A model generated the notes under the pieces. It had not been told where the DNA came from. It did no database searches and saw only the letters and a program-made list of their open reading frames with translations. The position numbers were made by a program, and so were the translations under genes. From contig NW_025335409.1 of assembly GCF_004798865.1 (NCBI RefSeq), positions 15,437,591 through 15,501,590 on the forward strand: a stretch of DNA of 64,000 bases, written 5' to 3'. Positions within the stretch are counted from its first letter, which is position 1. The number at the start of each line of letters is the position of its first letter. Shown here piece by piece: positions 44,439 through 55,654 of the stretch. Source of the DNA: Varanus komodoensis (Eukaryota > Chordata > Lepidosauria > Squamata > Varanidae).

Positions 44439-44651
44439 CAGGGGTCTCAAACTCAACTTACCTGGGGGCCGCTGGAAGTAGAATCTGGGTGAGGCTGGGC
44501 CGCATCAAGTATTCCACCACCACAGTGGTGGTGGGCCGCTCATCCTGCGGCCGGCCCGGGTGCCACCAGTGCTTTGAAGGCCGCAGGGCCCCTCCCCCAT
44601 GCCCCGCCCGGCCCGGCAATTGGCCCGCGGGCCGCGAGTTTGAGACCCCTG
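44439..44651. mobile_element. Non-autonomous hAT element (family B) with perfect TSD
   Basis: 213 bp beginning CAGGGGTCTCAAACTCAACT and ending 'cgagtttgagacccctg'. A perfect 8-bp duplication CCCTAGAG lies at 44,431-44,438 and 44,652-44,659. The interior is GC-rich ('cggccggcccggg', 'ggcccgcgggccgcg'). The 16-bp termini are exact inverted repeats, and the perfect duplication suggests that this is one of the younger insertions. There is no transposase, so it would need one supplied in trans. Confidence 0.92.
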
Positions 44652-44659
44652 CCCTAGAG

Positions 44660-46734
44660 CAAAGCATCTTACATCTAGAAGAGCAAAATGTCTTAATGTG
44701 CGGAGCTGATCATTTGCTGCCTTAGGGAAAGGACATTATGGCACTACTCCCTAATTGCACACACAGAAGCTGGCTGGCCTGGCCAGTGAGCGTTACTTCA
44801 ACACTGGCAAAAAGGTAGTGTCCTCTGCTACACCCAAGGTCTGCAAGGGCATATGGCAGGCACACACACCTCTGTTCTCCAACCCTTGGCTGCTGCCCCC
44901 TTCCTCAGAGCATCTTGGGCCCAAGATAGCCATCTCACTCTACCTGATGGTAGGGTTGGTGATATATGCTAAACAGCATGCAACAAAGCATGCTCAATAC
45001 TGCAAAATGAAGCCTGGTTCCCTTTTGCTGCCCTCATTTCATATGAGATTTCAGTATTCTATATTTTTAAAGCTAGACAATATAAATTTTGTCAAAGAGG
45101 ATTAGAGTCTGTTCCATCCAAGTAAGTCTGAAATATGAAGAAGGGGTGACTACGATTGTGACTACAATTGTGTTATGTTAAACCTGTAGTGGTGCAAAAA
45201 ACCTTCAGTGAACAAGGAAAGAGCATTGCCAAGACTATCAGAAAAGTTAACCCAGCAGAAGCTAGGGATGCCATGGATATGAGGAGATTGTTACCAAACT
45301 CACCTGCAGCAAACAGAAGGAAAGTTCATGCAAAATGGAAAAACTGGATACAGCTGATTATACAATGTAAAATAAACAGGAAAGGAAAAGTAAGAGGGAA
45401 GTAGTTCTTGGCTGAAAAACCTTAAATAATGGGTTGGGAGTAATACAGTATCATGGTTTACAGTGGCCAAATCTGAAGCATGTTTACCCAACATGATGTC
45501 CAACCTCTGGTGGAAGAAAAGCAACAAGAAGATTGAGAGTGCTGTAGGGCTATGCCTGAAGTTAGGGGCGTAGAGCAGGGAGGTTTAGGGTACAATCCTA
45601 TGCATGTTTATACTGAAAAAATAGTTGTAGGACATTTTTCCTGTCTAAACATGCATAGGATTGTGCCCTTAACTATTCTTTCATCTGGAAATTGGTGCAT
45701 GCTGTGGAAGGATAGTTACTATAGACACTGACATTTTGCTTCCAGATCTAGCCAGAATGGTTTGTTTTTAGCCAATAAATCTTTGAGGGTTTCAAAGTCC
45801 AAGCAAGTCTGTCAAATTCCTTTTTATTGTCATTAGATAATACATGCTTATATATCCAGCTGAATGTTTCAGCTCTCTTTAATCTAAATTCAGAGGGCCT
45901 TTCTATCATTAACCAGAAAAGAGTATTTATTTATTTAGGGACTTGGTAAGCAACCAGAATTCCCACCACAGAAAAAGGTAAATACAAGATTGTCAGGACC
46001 TGGCCATCAGAGAATGCCACTCCGTCAAGACTGTGCCCATCCTAGTAAATTCTGATTTTAAAAGAGGGAAATGTGATGGCTCAGACACTGGAAAATGCAC
46101 ACCGGTATTGATATATGACAGTATTTAGGAAAAGAGGCTGAAGCATCTTCCTCGAGTAAACTGCAGCTCTCCCTGGCCTATGTCAGGCCACTCTTGCTTC
46201 GCCCTTCCAAAAATCTGGACCTTTTGTTATGGAATGTTTAGAAAAGCTAACTTGTTTTCAAGCATCTTTTTTTTTCTTTCTTTTTTTGCTTGTGGGGGGG
46301 GGGCGAGTTATTTTAGACATATGAACAGCTTGTGTGTGCTGAAATGGACTGAAGCAGCAGTACGAACAATCCCTCTAAAGTTTCCATGAAACTTTGGGGG
46401 TGGGGGGCCACGGGGGAGAAAAGCAGGTAGAGGTTCCTTTGTATTTTCTACAGCAGGGCAAAAGGTACCTTGGGGGCAAGAAGCATTTGAGTGGAAAAGA
46501 CTCTAAATAATAAATAAGCTCTAAATAAGAATAATCCCTCTTTCCCAGTGCCACTGTTGTAGTAAAATTCAGAGAGCCTCCAGGTCAATTTTTTTTTCAG
46601 TAAAAACAGGTCTGGACTGGCTCCAGGTCTGAAGTAGTAACATTCCCTCTGAGCAAAGTGTCATCTGATGGACTTATGTTCCACTGGGATAGGAAATAGC
46701 AGCACTCTAAGGAGCATTGGGTATTATTAGTATC
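44660..46734. other. No gene; one foldback MITE
   Basis: Besides the 81-bp MITE at 45,588, a T-rich stretch and a G10 run near 46,290 are visible. The frames at 44,755-45,105 (116 codons) and 45,168-45,404 lack known motifs. Confidence 0.42.
45588..45668. mobile_element. 81-bp PIF/Harbinger-like foldback MITE
   Basis: The left arm GGGTACAATCCTATGCATG and the reverse complement of the right arm GGGCACAATCCTATGCATG continue matching for about 34 bp with only a few differences, leaving a small loop. Exact TTA lies on both sides (45,585-45,587 and 45,669-45,671), fitting the 3-bp TWA duplication of PIF/Harbinger elements. A transcript across it would form a miRNA-precursor-like hairpin. Confidence 0.7.
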
Positions 46735-46935
46735 ATTTATTTTATTTCTATACCATCCAACAGCTGAAGGTCTCTGGGCAGTTTATAACAATCCATAAAA
46801 CAGGCAATAAAAAGCAGTTAAAATATAAAATCATAAACAATTTATCAAACAATCTACAAATGTTTTAAATAGCTAAAAGAAACATTAACAAAGAATAACA
46901 AAGAAGGTGGGGCTAAAAACCATTCTAATTTCTGG
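46735..46935 (-). mobile_element. L2-type LINE 3' end, antisense
   Basis: On the plus strand 'tttattttatttctataccatccaacagctgaaggtctctgggcagtttataacaatccataaaaca' is the reversed terminus 'ctgcccagagacct...gtatagaaataaaataaa' of an L2-type LINE, followed by AT-rich 3' region. No coding part remains. Confidence 0.65.
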
Positions 46936-48896
46936 CAATGTCTTTTGCTCCTGGGCATTGTGGGAAATTTACATGGCAGTCCAACCCAGCTGCTTGGCAC
47001 CACTTAAGGCTGCATTCAAATATTTTGAATGGGATGCAGTAGGCATCCATGGTGGGCCCTGCCTGAAGATGGTGGCTCTTTAGGTGGCTACTACTCAAAT
47101 ACCAAAAAAGAGGGAGTGCTTCAGTTAAAAAGAGGACAAAAAAGGGCTATCTGAAATTTGCCTATGGTCATTTATTGGCATAGATGCCTAGAAATAATCG
47201 CTAAAATTAAACAAAAATATAATGCTTATGATCTTACCACAGTTGGGAAGTCCGTCCCAAGATGACCTGTGTGTCTCCTATTTAGTCTTCTGGCCAGGAG
47301 CTACGTTCGATGGACAACAGAAAGGTTTCTCCCAGCCCTCCCATTCTTAGGCTTCTTTGTCTTTAAACAGGGCCATTCAAATAAATCATACCTTCATACA
47401 GAGGACTGTCCTCTGTAAAGTCAGTCTCATGGCCACCCACCCAGTCTCATAGCCCTGCATCACAAGATCCAGTTGTAGTTCTCTAGCATCTCATGTAGAT
47501 GGGCTATTGTCATGCAATCTAAACTCTTTGGTATTTTGAAGGAAGATGAGATGAAGAGAAAATGTACCATTGTGACTTTTTGAAAATCAATTTTAAAATA
47601 TGTGGTCTGAGCATTGCGGCTCTGTATCTACAGGGTTTGGAACATCACTGTTGCCAATACTCTGTTCAAACACATAATTGCATAGGGAAAAGGAGTGGTT
47701 CATACTTACTGATTATAGCATGGAAATAAATGTAAAAAACCTAAAATCACAATACATACTTATTTCACTGGATAGATTGTAAGGAATCTCTGAAGGAGCC
47801 ATTTAAAATTAGGCTATACAAATGACCATTTTAAAACAAAACTCTCCTTTGTTTAGAACAGCTTGATCAACCTCCTGTGGAGACTTTCCAGCTGATGAGG
47901 TTCATATAATATTTAACATGGATTTATCAAAACACAAGCAACTCTCAGTAGAATGAGGGAGGATAGCAGGTCCTCATTCTAGAATTCACAATGCAGAACA
48001 CAACCAGATGTAAAACAGAACAACAAGGGTTCCTTTGGTTTTAATGGTTGTACAGAAGCGGAAATTTTGGCATGTCCAGTTTATCATTGTCCAGGCTAGA
48101 ACGATTGCAGATCCCCAAATTTGCTCCTCTTCATAACTAAGGTACAGATAATAATATTTTAACTTACTGAGATTGGAGATAACGGTGGAGATGTCTCACA
48201 TTTGGCATACTCAGATTGGAAATAACAGCAGGAATATTCTCCAAGGGGATTCTTCTAGGAGGTAGGACTTGGAGGCTAAGCCCTGCCTCTGAAAGAATCC
48301 CAGAAGAATGCATGGGCCAGATTCTGTGCCCTGCATTGCCCCAAATCTGACCAATGGGCTGGAAGCTCTGCAGCCCTGGCTAACAATATAAGCCTAACCA
48401 GAGATCAAGTGATCATATGGACAGATGGCCTTCAAACCTGGCTGGTAAAGGAATGTTTGCTGCTTGCCTGGATAAGAACATTAGTCCTCTTGCAGCCGCC
48501 TGGCCTGGCTTTGATATCGTCTTCAAGTTGTTTCCAATAGCACTGGGATTGAGGGGAAGGCTATAATGTTCACTTTGGCTAATATAAATGTTCCAGACAC
48601 ATCTTGTTTTTGATCACTGCATGGTGTTATAATTATTTGTGCAACTCAAAACCACAGGTTCCTTTTTAAAGATCTAAACTTCACTTCAAACCCTTCTGCC
48701 TTTGATCTTCTTTTAAAAATAGCTATGCTGGTGAGCAATGGAAATATATTGGGACTGTATGTGTGAATATTCATTTCATGTGAGGAAATGAGGTTGTTTT
48801 CAAGCTCTGGTTTTTTTCTTAGGGAAACAAAGACCCAGAGTTTGCTTAGTATGCACATCTGACTTCCATCTCATTATGCAGAATGTCTCCTTTCAC
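46936..48896. other. No gene recognised
   Basis: Only the family X repeat at 47,276 is noted. The rest shows no coding or repeat signal that I can name. Confidence 0.45.
47276..47425 (-). repeat. Unclassified dispersed repeat (family X)
   Basis: 'ggcttctttgtctttaaacag...caaataaatcataccttcatacagaggactgtcctctgtaaag' parallels the copy at 49,560 ('gcttctttgacttcaaacc...gaggactgtcctctaa...caaataaagcc'). Confidence 0.45.
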
Positions 48897-49100
48897 AAGA
48901 ATAGAAGGAGGCCATGATGGATTAGACCAAGGTTCCAAACAGCCTGTGCACTGGCTGACCAAATGCTTCTAGGACACTCATAAAGAAGGCATGCTCAGGC
49001 AATAGCACGCCATGGTGTGTGTCTCCAGCACCTGGTACCTAAGGGTATATAGCCACTGAACATTTCCGTTGCTATAATGGCTGATAACTATTGACATGTG
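48897..49100 (-). mobile_element. CR1/L3-like LINE 3' region, antisense, old
   Basis: 'aatagaaggaggccatgatggattagaccaaggttcc...gtgcactggctgacc...agcacctggtacctaagggtatatagccactgaac' follows the reversed order of the CR1/L3-like 3' end at 40,262, with many differences. Confidence 0.5.
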
Positions 49101-49882
49101 TGGCTGAATACTTTTGGTCATTAGGTATTGTCTTTCTGAAAAGCATAACTGGCTCTTTACAAAATCTCCTGCAATTCAGTGGAAGGCACAGCCTCTGTTT
49201 GGAAAGCATTATGAAAGGCTGGTGTTGCTGTGCCTGTTATTAAAGAAAACAGAATCCATCTACAGAAATCCCTTTTCCAAAGCAAGGAGCTTGAACTGCT
49301 GAGTGACGTTAGGATAGCAGCTTATATATCACCAGAAACGAAGCCTTGAGTTCTCAAGAAGAAGGACAAAAGAAGGCACCAGTTTGCCTCATGTTACTGC
49401 CAGCAGATTTGTCTGTATAGGTGGACATTTGGAAATTATTAATCACTATTATTTGAAGAGTAATACAAGACATGCCATGACAGGCAGACTAGATGACCTG
49501 TGCGCTTGCTCAGACTGCCATGGAAGTACTAACATCATGCTCCCTCCTTTTCTTCCTTAAGCTTCTTTGACTTCAAACCAGACTTGGACTGGACAGAGAG
49601 AACTTCTTCAAGGAGAGGACTGTCCTCTAACAGCCCTCTCAAATAAAGCCTTCCAAACTGTTCTCAGTAAAGCAGGACAAATGGGGCACCCTAGATGGAG
49701 CTGACTTTTGATGCGGTTCCTCTTGGTTTTCTCATACAGTTGCATAGCTAGTAACAAATTTAGCTAGGATTTCAGTACTAAACAAGGCTTTATTTATTCA
49801 TCAGGTATGATCCATTTTAAACCACCATCATCCCCAGCAAACAAAGAGTGGTAACTGGTACTTCCCTGTCATTTGTCTAAAT
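49101..49882. other. No gene; family X repeat inside
   Basis: Nothing beyond the family X repeat at 49,560 is recognised. Confidence 0.42.
49560..49705 (-). repeat. Unclassified dispersed repeat (family X)
   Basis: Shares 'gaggactgtcctct' with 47,276, and its end 'caggacaaatggggcaccctagatgg' is the reverse complement of 'ccatctagggtggccaaatgtcct' at 23,945. Class unknown. Confidence 0.5.
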
Positions 49883-50263
49883 CAGGGGTCCTCAAACTTT
49901 CTGAATAGGGGGCCAGTTGAAAGGCTGCGGTGACCGTCGCGGGCCGGTGAGGTGGGGGTGCCTGGGGGCGCAGGCTGGTGAGGTGCTGTCGGGCGCAGCA
50001 AGGTGGCATCAGGCACATGCGGAGATCTCCCAGTGAGTCCAAAACCATCTCTGAGCGAGCAGGCCACCACCTCCCTGCCTGCGCTGCAACGCAGTGGTGA
50101 GCATGAGCTAGTATGGGAGGCAGGTGGCGGTGGCAGCTTGCTCGCTCGGAGACCATCTCCCCACCTGTGCAGCAAGTGTGCGGGCAGCAAACTTCAGTGC
50201 GGGCCAGACAGATGGCCATGGCGGGCCGGATCCGTCCCGCGGGCCGTAGTTTGAGGACCCATG
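49883..50263 (+). mobile_element. Non-autonomous hAT element (family A, copy 3)
   Basis: 381 bp from CAGGGGTCCTCAAACTTTCT to 'cgtagtttgaggacccatg'. A perfect 8-bp duplication GTCTAAAT lies at 49,875-49,882 and 50,264-50,271. Very GC-rich interior with 'gcgggccgg' and 'gtgagtccaaaaccatctctgagcgagc' words shared with the copy at 17,072. It is the longest and best-flanked of the three family A copies. Open frames across it are composition artefacts. Confidence 0.92.
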
Positions 50264-50456
50264 GTCTAAATCATCAGTGGGCAAATTGTGGATCCTGGGC
50301 TGAATGGCACTTTCACTCGAATTTCAAAATGTCTCTGGACATAATCAGTTTAGATCTCTCGCAAAAGCCCCTCTCATGACCATCCAAGGGGCAGGGAGGA
50401 AGAGGGAGAAGGAAGTGGCAGAAAAAGGGAGAGAGAAAAAAGGATGGCACTAAGAT

Positions 50457-50489
<33 letters not shown>

Positions 50490-51099
50490 GCTAGCCAGGT
50501 GTGACTGTGAGCCTGCCCATGACTAGCTACTACTTCTGAAACTCTCAGTGCTAAAATTCTAGAGATGCTTCACCTGAGAATGGACTCCAATTACACTTTT
50601 ACTTAGGCATTACTTTCAGTAGTAGTCCTAATATGGACCTTTACTAAGGTGGGTCACAAAGGCCTGCTCATATCCTTTTTTATTACTTTATGGGCAGTTC
50701 CACCAGACAGTGTCTGGGCAGCTATGGCACTTTCCAGATTCTCAGTTAGAGGGCTGAAAATCCCCCCTTGTAGCTGGGGATCCAGCTTAGATCCTCTCTA
50801 CCCACTCACACCTGGTGTGAAAAGAACTGTGCGGGTTGCTTCTCTGAAGTCTTAAGAGCAATGTTGCAGAAGGACTGTGGGGGAGAGTACTGGGGGTTGG
50901 AAGGGAGGAAATCAACACTACCAAGGTACGGTGCCCTTTAGCAGTGACCTAGCCTCCCTTCCCTCCCATTTTGAAATGCTGCACATCTGAAAGCAGCCAT
51001 CCTCACCTCTCTGATCCTCCAGCCCTCCATAGGATGCTCATTATCCTCTGAATTTGAAGGGTTACAGGCATCCCCCACTTGTGGCCTTAATGTCTTTGT
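50264..51099. other. No gene; poly-G tract
   Basis: Contains a purine-rich stretch (50,395-50,455) leading into the G32 tract; nothing else is recognised. Confidence 0.45.
50457..50488. repeat. 32-nt uninterrupted poly-G
   Basis: An unbroken run of 32 G residues, immediately after about 60 bp of GA-rich sequence. Such runs can form G-quadruplexes, are length-unstable and are error-prone in sequencing, so the exact count should be treated with caution. Confidence 0.85.
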
Positions 51100-51245
51100 T
51101 TCTTATATTTTATTAGTCATCTAAAAAAGCTAATGGCTTTCAGGGTGACATGCAATCAAAACAGAAAACCCATAAGAATCAAATAAAAAATAATGAAGCA
51201 GTCAATTAAAACTAATTAATTAAAACAGCAATCAATAAAAGGAGC
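51100..51245 (-). mobile_element. Probable L2-type LINE 3' end, antisense
   Basis: 'tatattttattagtcatctaaaaaagctaatggctttcagggtgacatgcaatcaaaacag' followed by AT-rich 'aatcaaataaaaaataatg...taattaattaaaaca' resembles a reversed L2-type 3' UTR like that at 46,735. Weak, with no coding part. Confidence 0.4.
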
Positions 51246-52244
51246 AGAAGCAAAAACATGTTCCTCCCACCCCCAAATATGATATAGCAGCAGAAATCTA
51301 AGAAGATTAAGAAGACTATGAATAAAAAGGCATTTGCTTGGTATCCAAAGGATAACAAATCAAGCACTCCTCTGAGAAAAGGCACCTCAGAATATGAGGG
51401 CACTCAGAGGGCAAGGTGGAGACATTTTTAGTTGCTGAGGTCTTTTTAGATGCTGTTGATATGTGGCTTTTATCCCACATAGCATTGGGTTTAAGTGACT
51501 TAAACATCTGCTGCTATTGGCTGCTTTTAATTGATTCTTTAAGCCACTCTGGAATTGTTTTACATACAAGAGTGGCATATACATATATAGCAGGTCCCAT
51601 AAATAAAGTAAGTATACCTATGGGGCAATGTCCAGGGAGGACTGCATGCTAGTGGGACCTACTGCTAGTGAAACAGGAAGCAGGCATTTCCCAAAGCAAT
51701 AGGAAAAGACCAGAAATGCTCGTTTCTGGAATGGCAAATTGAGATCCACAAACCTGCCCTGTGTTGCAAAAGAACAGTACAGTACTTGTTTCCATGGTTG
51801 CTTTAGGAATCTCTAGTTCTTTTGTGCTTGCTGGACTGCAAACTCAATGGAATCAGCAGAGGTGCAGTGGCTACATAAGGAAGTATGCACAATAAATAAA
51901 TTAAAAATGTGTCCCATGTTATTGGTGAGCAGTGAGTCAGTTTGGAAAGGCTGATGACCCCTGGTTCAAACACAAAGGAATGTCCATGGGGTTCAGATTT
52001 TTACTAAAAAAAAAAAAAAAAAAAAACCAGTGTTCCAGGAACTGTTTCAGTGACATTCTCTGATTATTTGCGTAACAGTATTTTATGACACTGGGAAAGT
52101 CTGGAGCAGGCACTGACCCTTTCAATTCATCTCCCTTGCAAGAATAGACAGAACCATTCTCAGAAGCACTCCTTCCCTACAGATGGTCAACAAGTCATTA
52201 TGCAACCTGACCCTTGCAGACATTGCATTAAGCAGATGGCATTG
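51246..52244. other. No gene; A21 run
   Basis: A run of 21 A (52,006-52,026) is present without a recognisable retroelement body upstream. Confidence 0.45.
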
Positions 52245-52575
52245 GCTAGAGGGGCCTGACCAAGAATGTGATCTCAGGATCATGCTAGGTGGCTCAGTGA
52301 AAACATTGTCTCATTGGGCAGCAGCTGCAAAAAGGAGAATTCCATGTCTGGGGTCATCAAGAAAGGGATCAAAAAGAAATTGTCAATATTGCAATGTCTT
52401 TATACAAATCTAGGTTGTGAACATCCTTGGAAAATTGTGTCAAGTTGTGGTTACTGTGTTCCACAGCAGTAAGTTTGCAGAAAAGCATCAGCAACCAAAG
52501 GAACAGCTCATTGTTGCAATACTCCTACTAGGAAAGATGACATTTGGAGGACTTAAGCTTTGAAAAATGGTAAGT
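52245..52575 (+). mobile_element. CR1/L3-like LINE ORF2 fragment
   Basis: 'atgtgatctcaggatcatgctaggtggctcagtgaaaac', 'gggcagcagctgcaaaaaggagaattcc', 'atcaagaaagggatcaaaaagaaattgtcaatattgcaatgtctttatacaaatctagg' and 'ttactgtgttccac...agcaaccaaaggaac' match in order the CR1/L3 region after the RT domain. In CR1 proteins that region reads 'DLGV.VD..L.MS.QC..A.KKAN.ILG.I.K...' and 'LEYC.Q.W'. The protein frame is broken in several places. Confidence 0.7.
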
Positions 52576-52842
52576 AAAGGGAATGCGATAGCAACTTATA
52601 CAATTATGCATGGGGTAGAAAAAATGGAAAGACAGCACAGATGTTGTGGCAGGAGTACCCCAGCTTTGGTAACAGTCATTTATGCCTATAGATATGACAT
52701 CTAAAAGCAACCTCCTCCACTCAGGTGGGGCTAAAGAAATACCTGAAGACTTGTATTCCAAAATCTGCAAATACTCACTGAATAGCAACAGTCTGACTTT
52801 GGCAATTAATCACCATTTTGCTCATGACTTGGCAAAATTGGC

Positions 52843-52843
52843 C

Positions 52844-52878
<35 letters not shown>

Positions 52879-53077
52879 TTTCCATCCTATCTTTTTTCCT
52901 TTCAAGGAACTCAAGGCAGCTTACATAATCCTCAACTCTGTCTTTTCCTCACAACTTCAACCCTGTAAGGTAGGCTGAGCTGAGAGTCTGTGGCTGAGAG
53001 TGTGCTCCATGGCCGACTGAGGACTACTGCCCAGATCGCCTAAGTCCCAGTCCCACAGTCTCAACCACACCAGCTCT
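52843..53077 (-). mobile_element. CORE/MIR-like SINE, antisense, with (TTTA)n tail
   Basis: The tail repeat (TTTA)n at 52,844-52,881 opens the element on the plus strand. Then come 'ggaactcaaggcagcttacataatcctc', 'caaccctgtaaggtaggctgagctgagagtctgtgg' and 'agtcccagtcccacagtctcaaccacaccagctctc', the reverse of the family from tail to box A. The box B region is degraded. Confidence 0.82.
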
Positions 53078-55654
53078 CACTCGTATACCATCACCAGTTG
53101 TGCCATGAGCTGCCTTGAGCTCCTTGGACAAATTTACTTTATTCAGTAAATCAGTATTAATCAGTAAAAATAAAAACAAAAGATTTGCACAAAACCAAAT
53201 ATTCCTTTCCTGCTTTCATGCATCCCATGCACTCAAAGAAGCACCTCAGTCCTGCCCCCAGAGTCATGTGGCATATCGAGCAGGAATGTCTATGTGCAAG
53301 GGCATCCGCAGGAGACAGAACTCTGCACAATCAGGGTTCCTTCCTGCTCCTGAGGAGGTCCATGTGTGTAGAGGTTGCTAACTCAGGCACACATGCTTGT
53401 CAGGGGCTAGGGTTGTGCCCAGGCACCACACAATCAGAGCAGCTCTGATCAACGTGCTGCTGACTTCACATACGATGAACATGTGAAGGGGGCTAATATT
53501 GGTCATGAAACCCTCCCTGGTTAGGATTATCGCTCCCATGTGCAGTTCTACTACACTTTGTGGCACATGGTGGGTGGGTGGTGAAGCAGTTTCTAGCACA
53601 GTAATCTGTTCTTATTCACCTCATAAGAAATTTGGGCTTCACTGAAAAGAAAACAAGTTTACAGTTCTCACAGTCATAGACAAAAGCTTTAAAATGTGAC
53701 ATCCTTATCGTCTAACAACAAGGGTATTTTCTAGATGAGGCTTTCAACCCAACATCCTGTCATGGCTTCTGCTTCCATATTCCTTGTGGAATTAATATCA
53801 GCTTCTCTATATAGGCTTTCCCCAGTCTTTTCCTCTTTGCCTTCCCATGTAGCTCATGAAATAACCTCTAGGTGGCAACATGATATAGTGGAATTGTGCA
53901 ACTGCATGAGCATAGTGTTTCAGTTTTCCATACTCCCAAATACTGAAGTTTCTCTGATCGCAAAACCTGTGCAAAAATGCTTGTAAAACATGGGAGAGAT
54001 CAGGACATTGTTACCTAAAACTACTGTGAGTAAGAAATAACAAGAGAACAGTAAATGCTTCATGTAGAAAAGCTCTTAGAATCTACAAAGTAAGAAAAGC
54101 ATGAAATCGATTGAGCTGCTGGGGAGGGGGAGATGACAGACTGACAGTCAGCTAGTCGGATAATATATGAAATGCTTTAATAATCTTCACCTATTCTCTT
54201 TATAAATGCAAATTCAACTGGCTGGGGGATTCAGCTGGTGATAGCAGACCTGCTAAGCAGTCATAATAAGCCAGGTGTTGTTTTATTTAAGGTGTGTGGA
54301 AGCAAAGCTCACAACAGCATAATGTTAAGCATTTGACAAGTGGATCTGCATGACATGCTAAACCACCTTAGCTTCATTACAGTCTGATGCAAAGCATCCT
54401 TTTGTGCCTGTACTCTCTTTAAGAAACACACACACTTTCAGAAAGAGAGTTGCAGAGTGCTACAAAATTGCTTTTTGGCATGTACATATCAAATTCAGAG
54501 TTCCTGTTCCATCACTGAGAATCCCCACTAGAGGGCATGCACGATATCTTACTCCCCTGCCCATCCCTGCCAGGCCTGGAAATCACCAAGGATCCTACTG
54601 AGAAAGGGGGGCATAGGCCCCTTTCCACAAATAGTGATCTTTTGGTGCTTTGCAAGCATTTGACATGATGGCCTGTGACAGCTGTTAGATGCTTGTAAAG
54701 GGGGAACATACTCACCTGCACTCTGGGACAGGCACTGTACAGGATGGATTTGTTCACCAGTCAGCCCCCCCCCCCCCAGCAAAAACCCATCCCACAGTCC
54801 CCCCTGAACTAACCTGCCCTGCTAGGGTTGTGCAAATTGGCAGGGCTGATTTAGAAAGATGAGCACAATCATGTCCACACATTGGAACAAAAGAGGGGCT
54901 AACGACTGGGCACCTTGGAGGAGGAACCTTTTTCCTCATGTGGCATCCCTCGGGGGAGGAGGGGAAGGCTGTGGGAACTCTACACACAATGCACTTGATT
55001 GTCTGACCGGTGCATTTTGGGTAGGATGCCTTATAAATCACCCTTCATAGCTGTCTAGATTATTGTGTGATAAGCATGACATGCCCAATTTGAGTTATGA
55101 CTTGACAAAGTACATTAGGCTTGGCCATTCTGATTATATTAGTTGCAGCCCAGGACCTCACTAGCTTGAGGAAGGCTGGATTGAATATATCCCTACCTCC
55201 ACCCTCAAAAAACCCCTGATCAGCTTATATGATCCTGCAGAAACAAGTGGATCTACTGGTTGGTCTGAAACTGAAGGGCAAATACCTTGGCTTATGTCCA
55301 TGTTGCTGACATTCTTGAATCAATAACTAAATTGAACAAAAGAGTGCATTTAGCAAGCTTCATGGTCAAGCTATACCTATTTAAGCAATACAGCACTCAG
55401 CACACCATTGGCACTAAATCAGGGCTTAGTAGTTCTAGTAGTGACAGTAGCAGACTAGCAACAGACCACCTTCTGCCATCTTCCAATATACTTTCCCCAC
55501 AACCCTGAAAGATGCTAGTAATTTCACTATGCCTGAATCTTTTCCTCAGGGCCACAAGCCACCATTCCACCATCCACAAATGAACAAGTTGCAGAAACAA
55601 GAAAAGTTCTATACCCCTCCATTGTCACATGTCTGCCTTGCTTCATTTTCAGAT
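53078..55654. other. No gene recognised
   Basis: A C12 run occurs near 54,766. The plus frames 53,115-53,381 and 53,185-53,448 and the minus frames 54,512-55,041 show no motif. Nothing else could be named. Confidence 0.42.

Noticed and set aside
49869-50219. 116-codon minus-strand frame, Cys/His rich
   Set aside because: Covers the GC-rich hAT element at 49,883; the Cys and His residues do not form a recognisable zinc-finger spacing.
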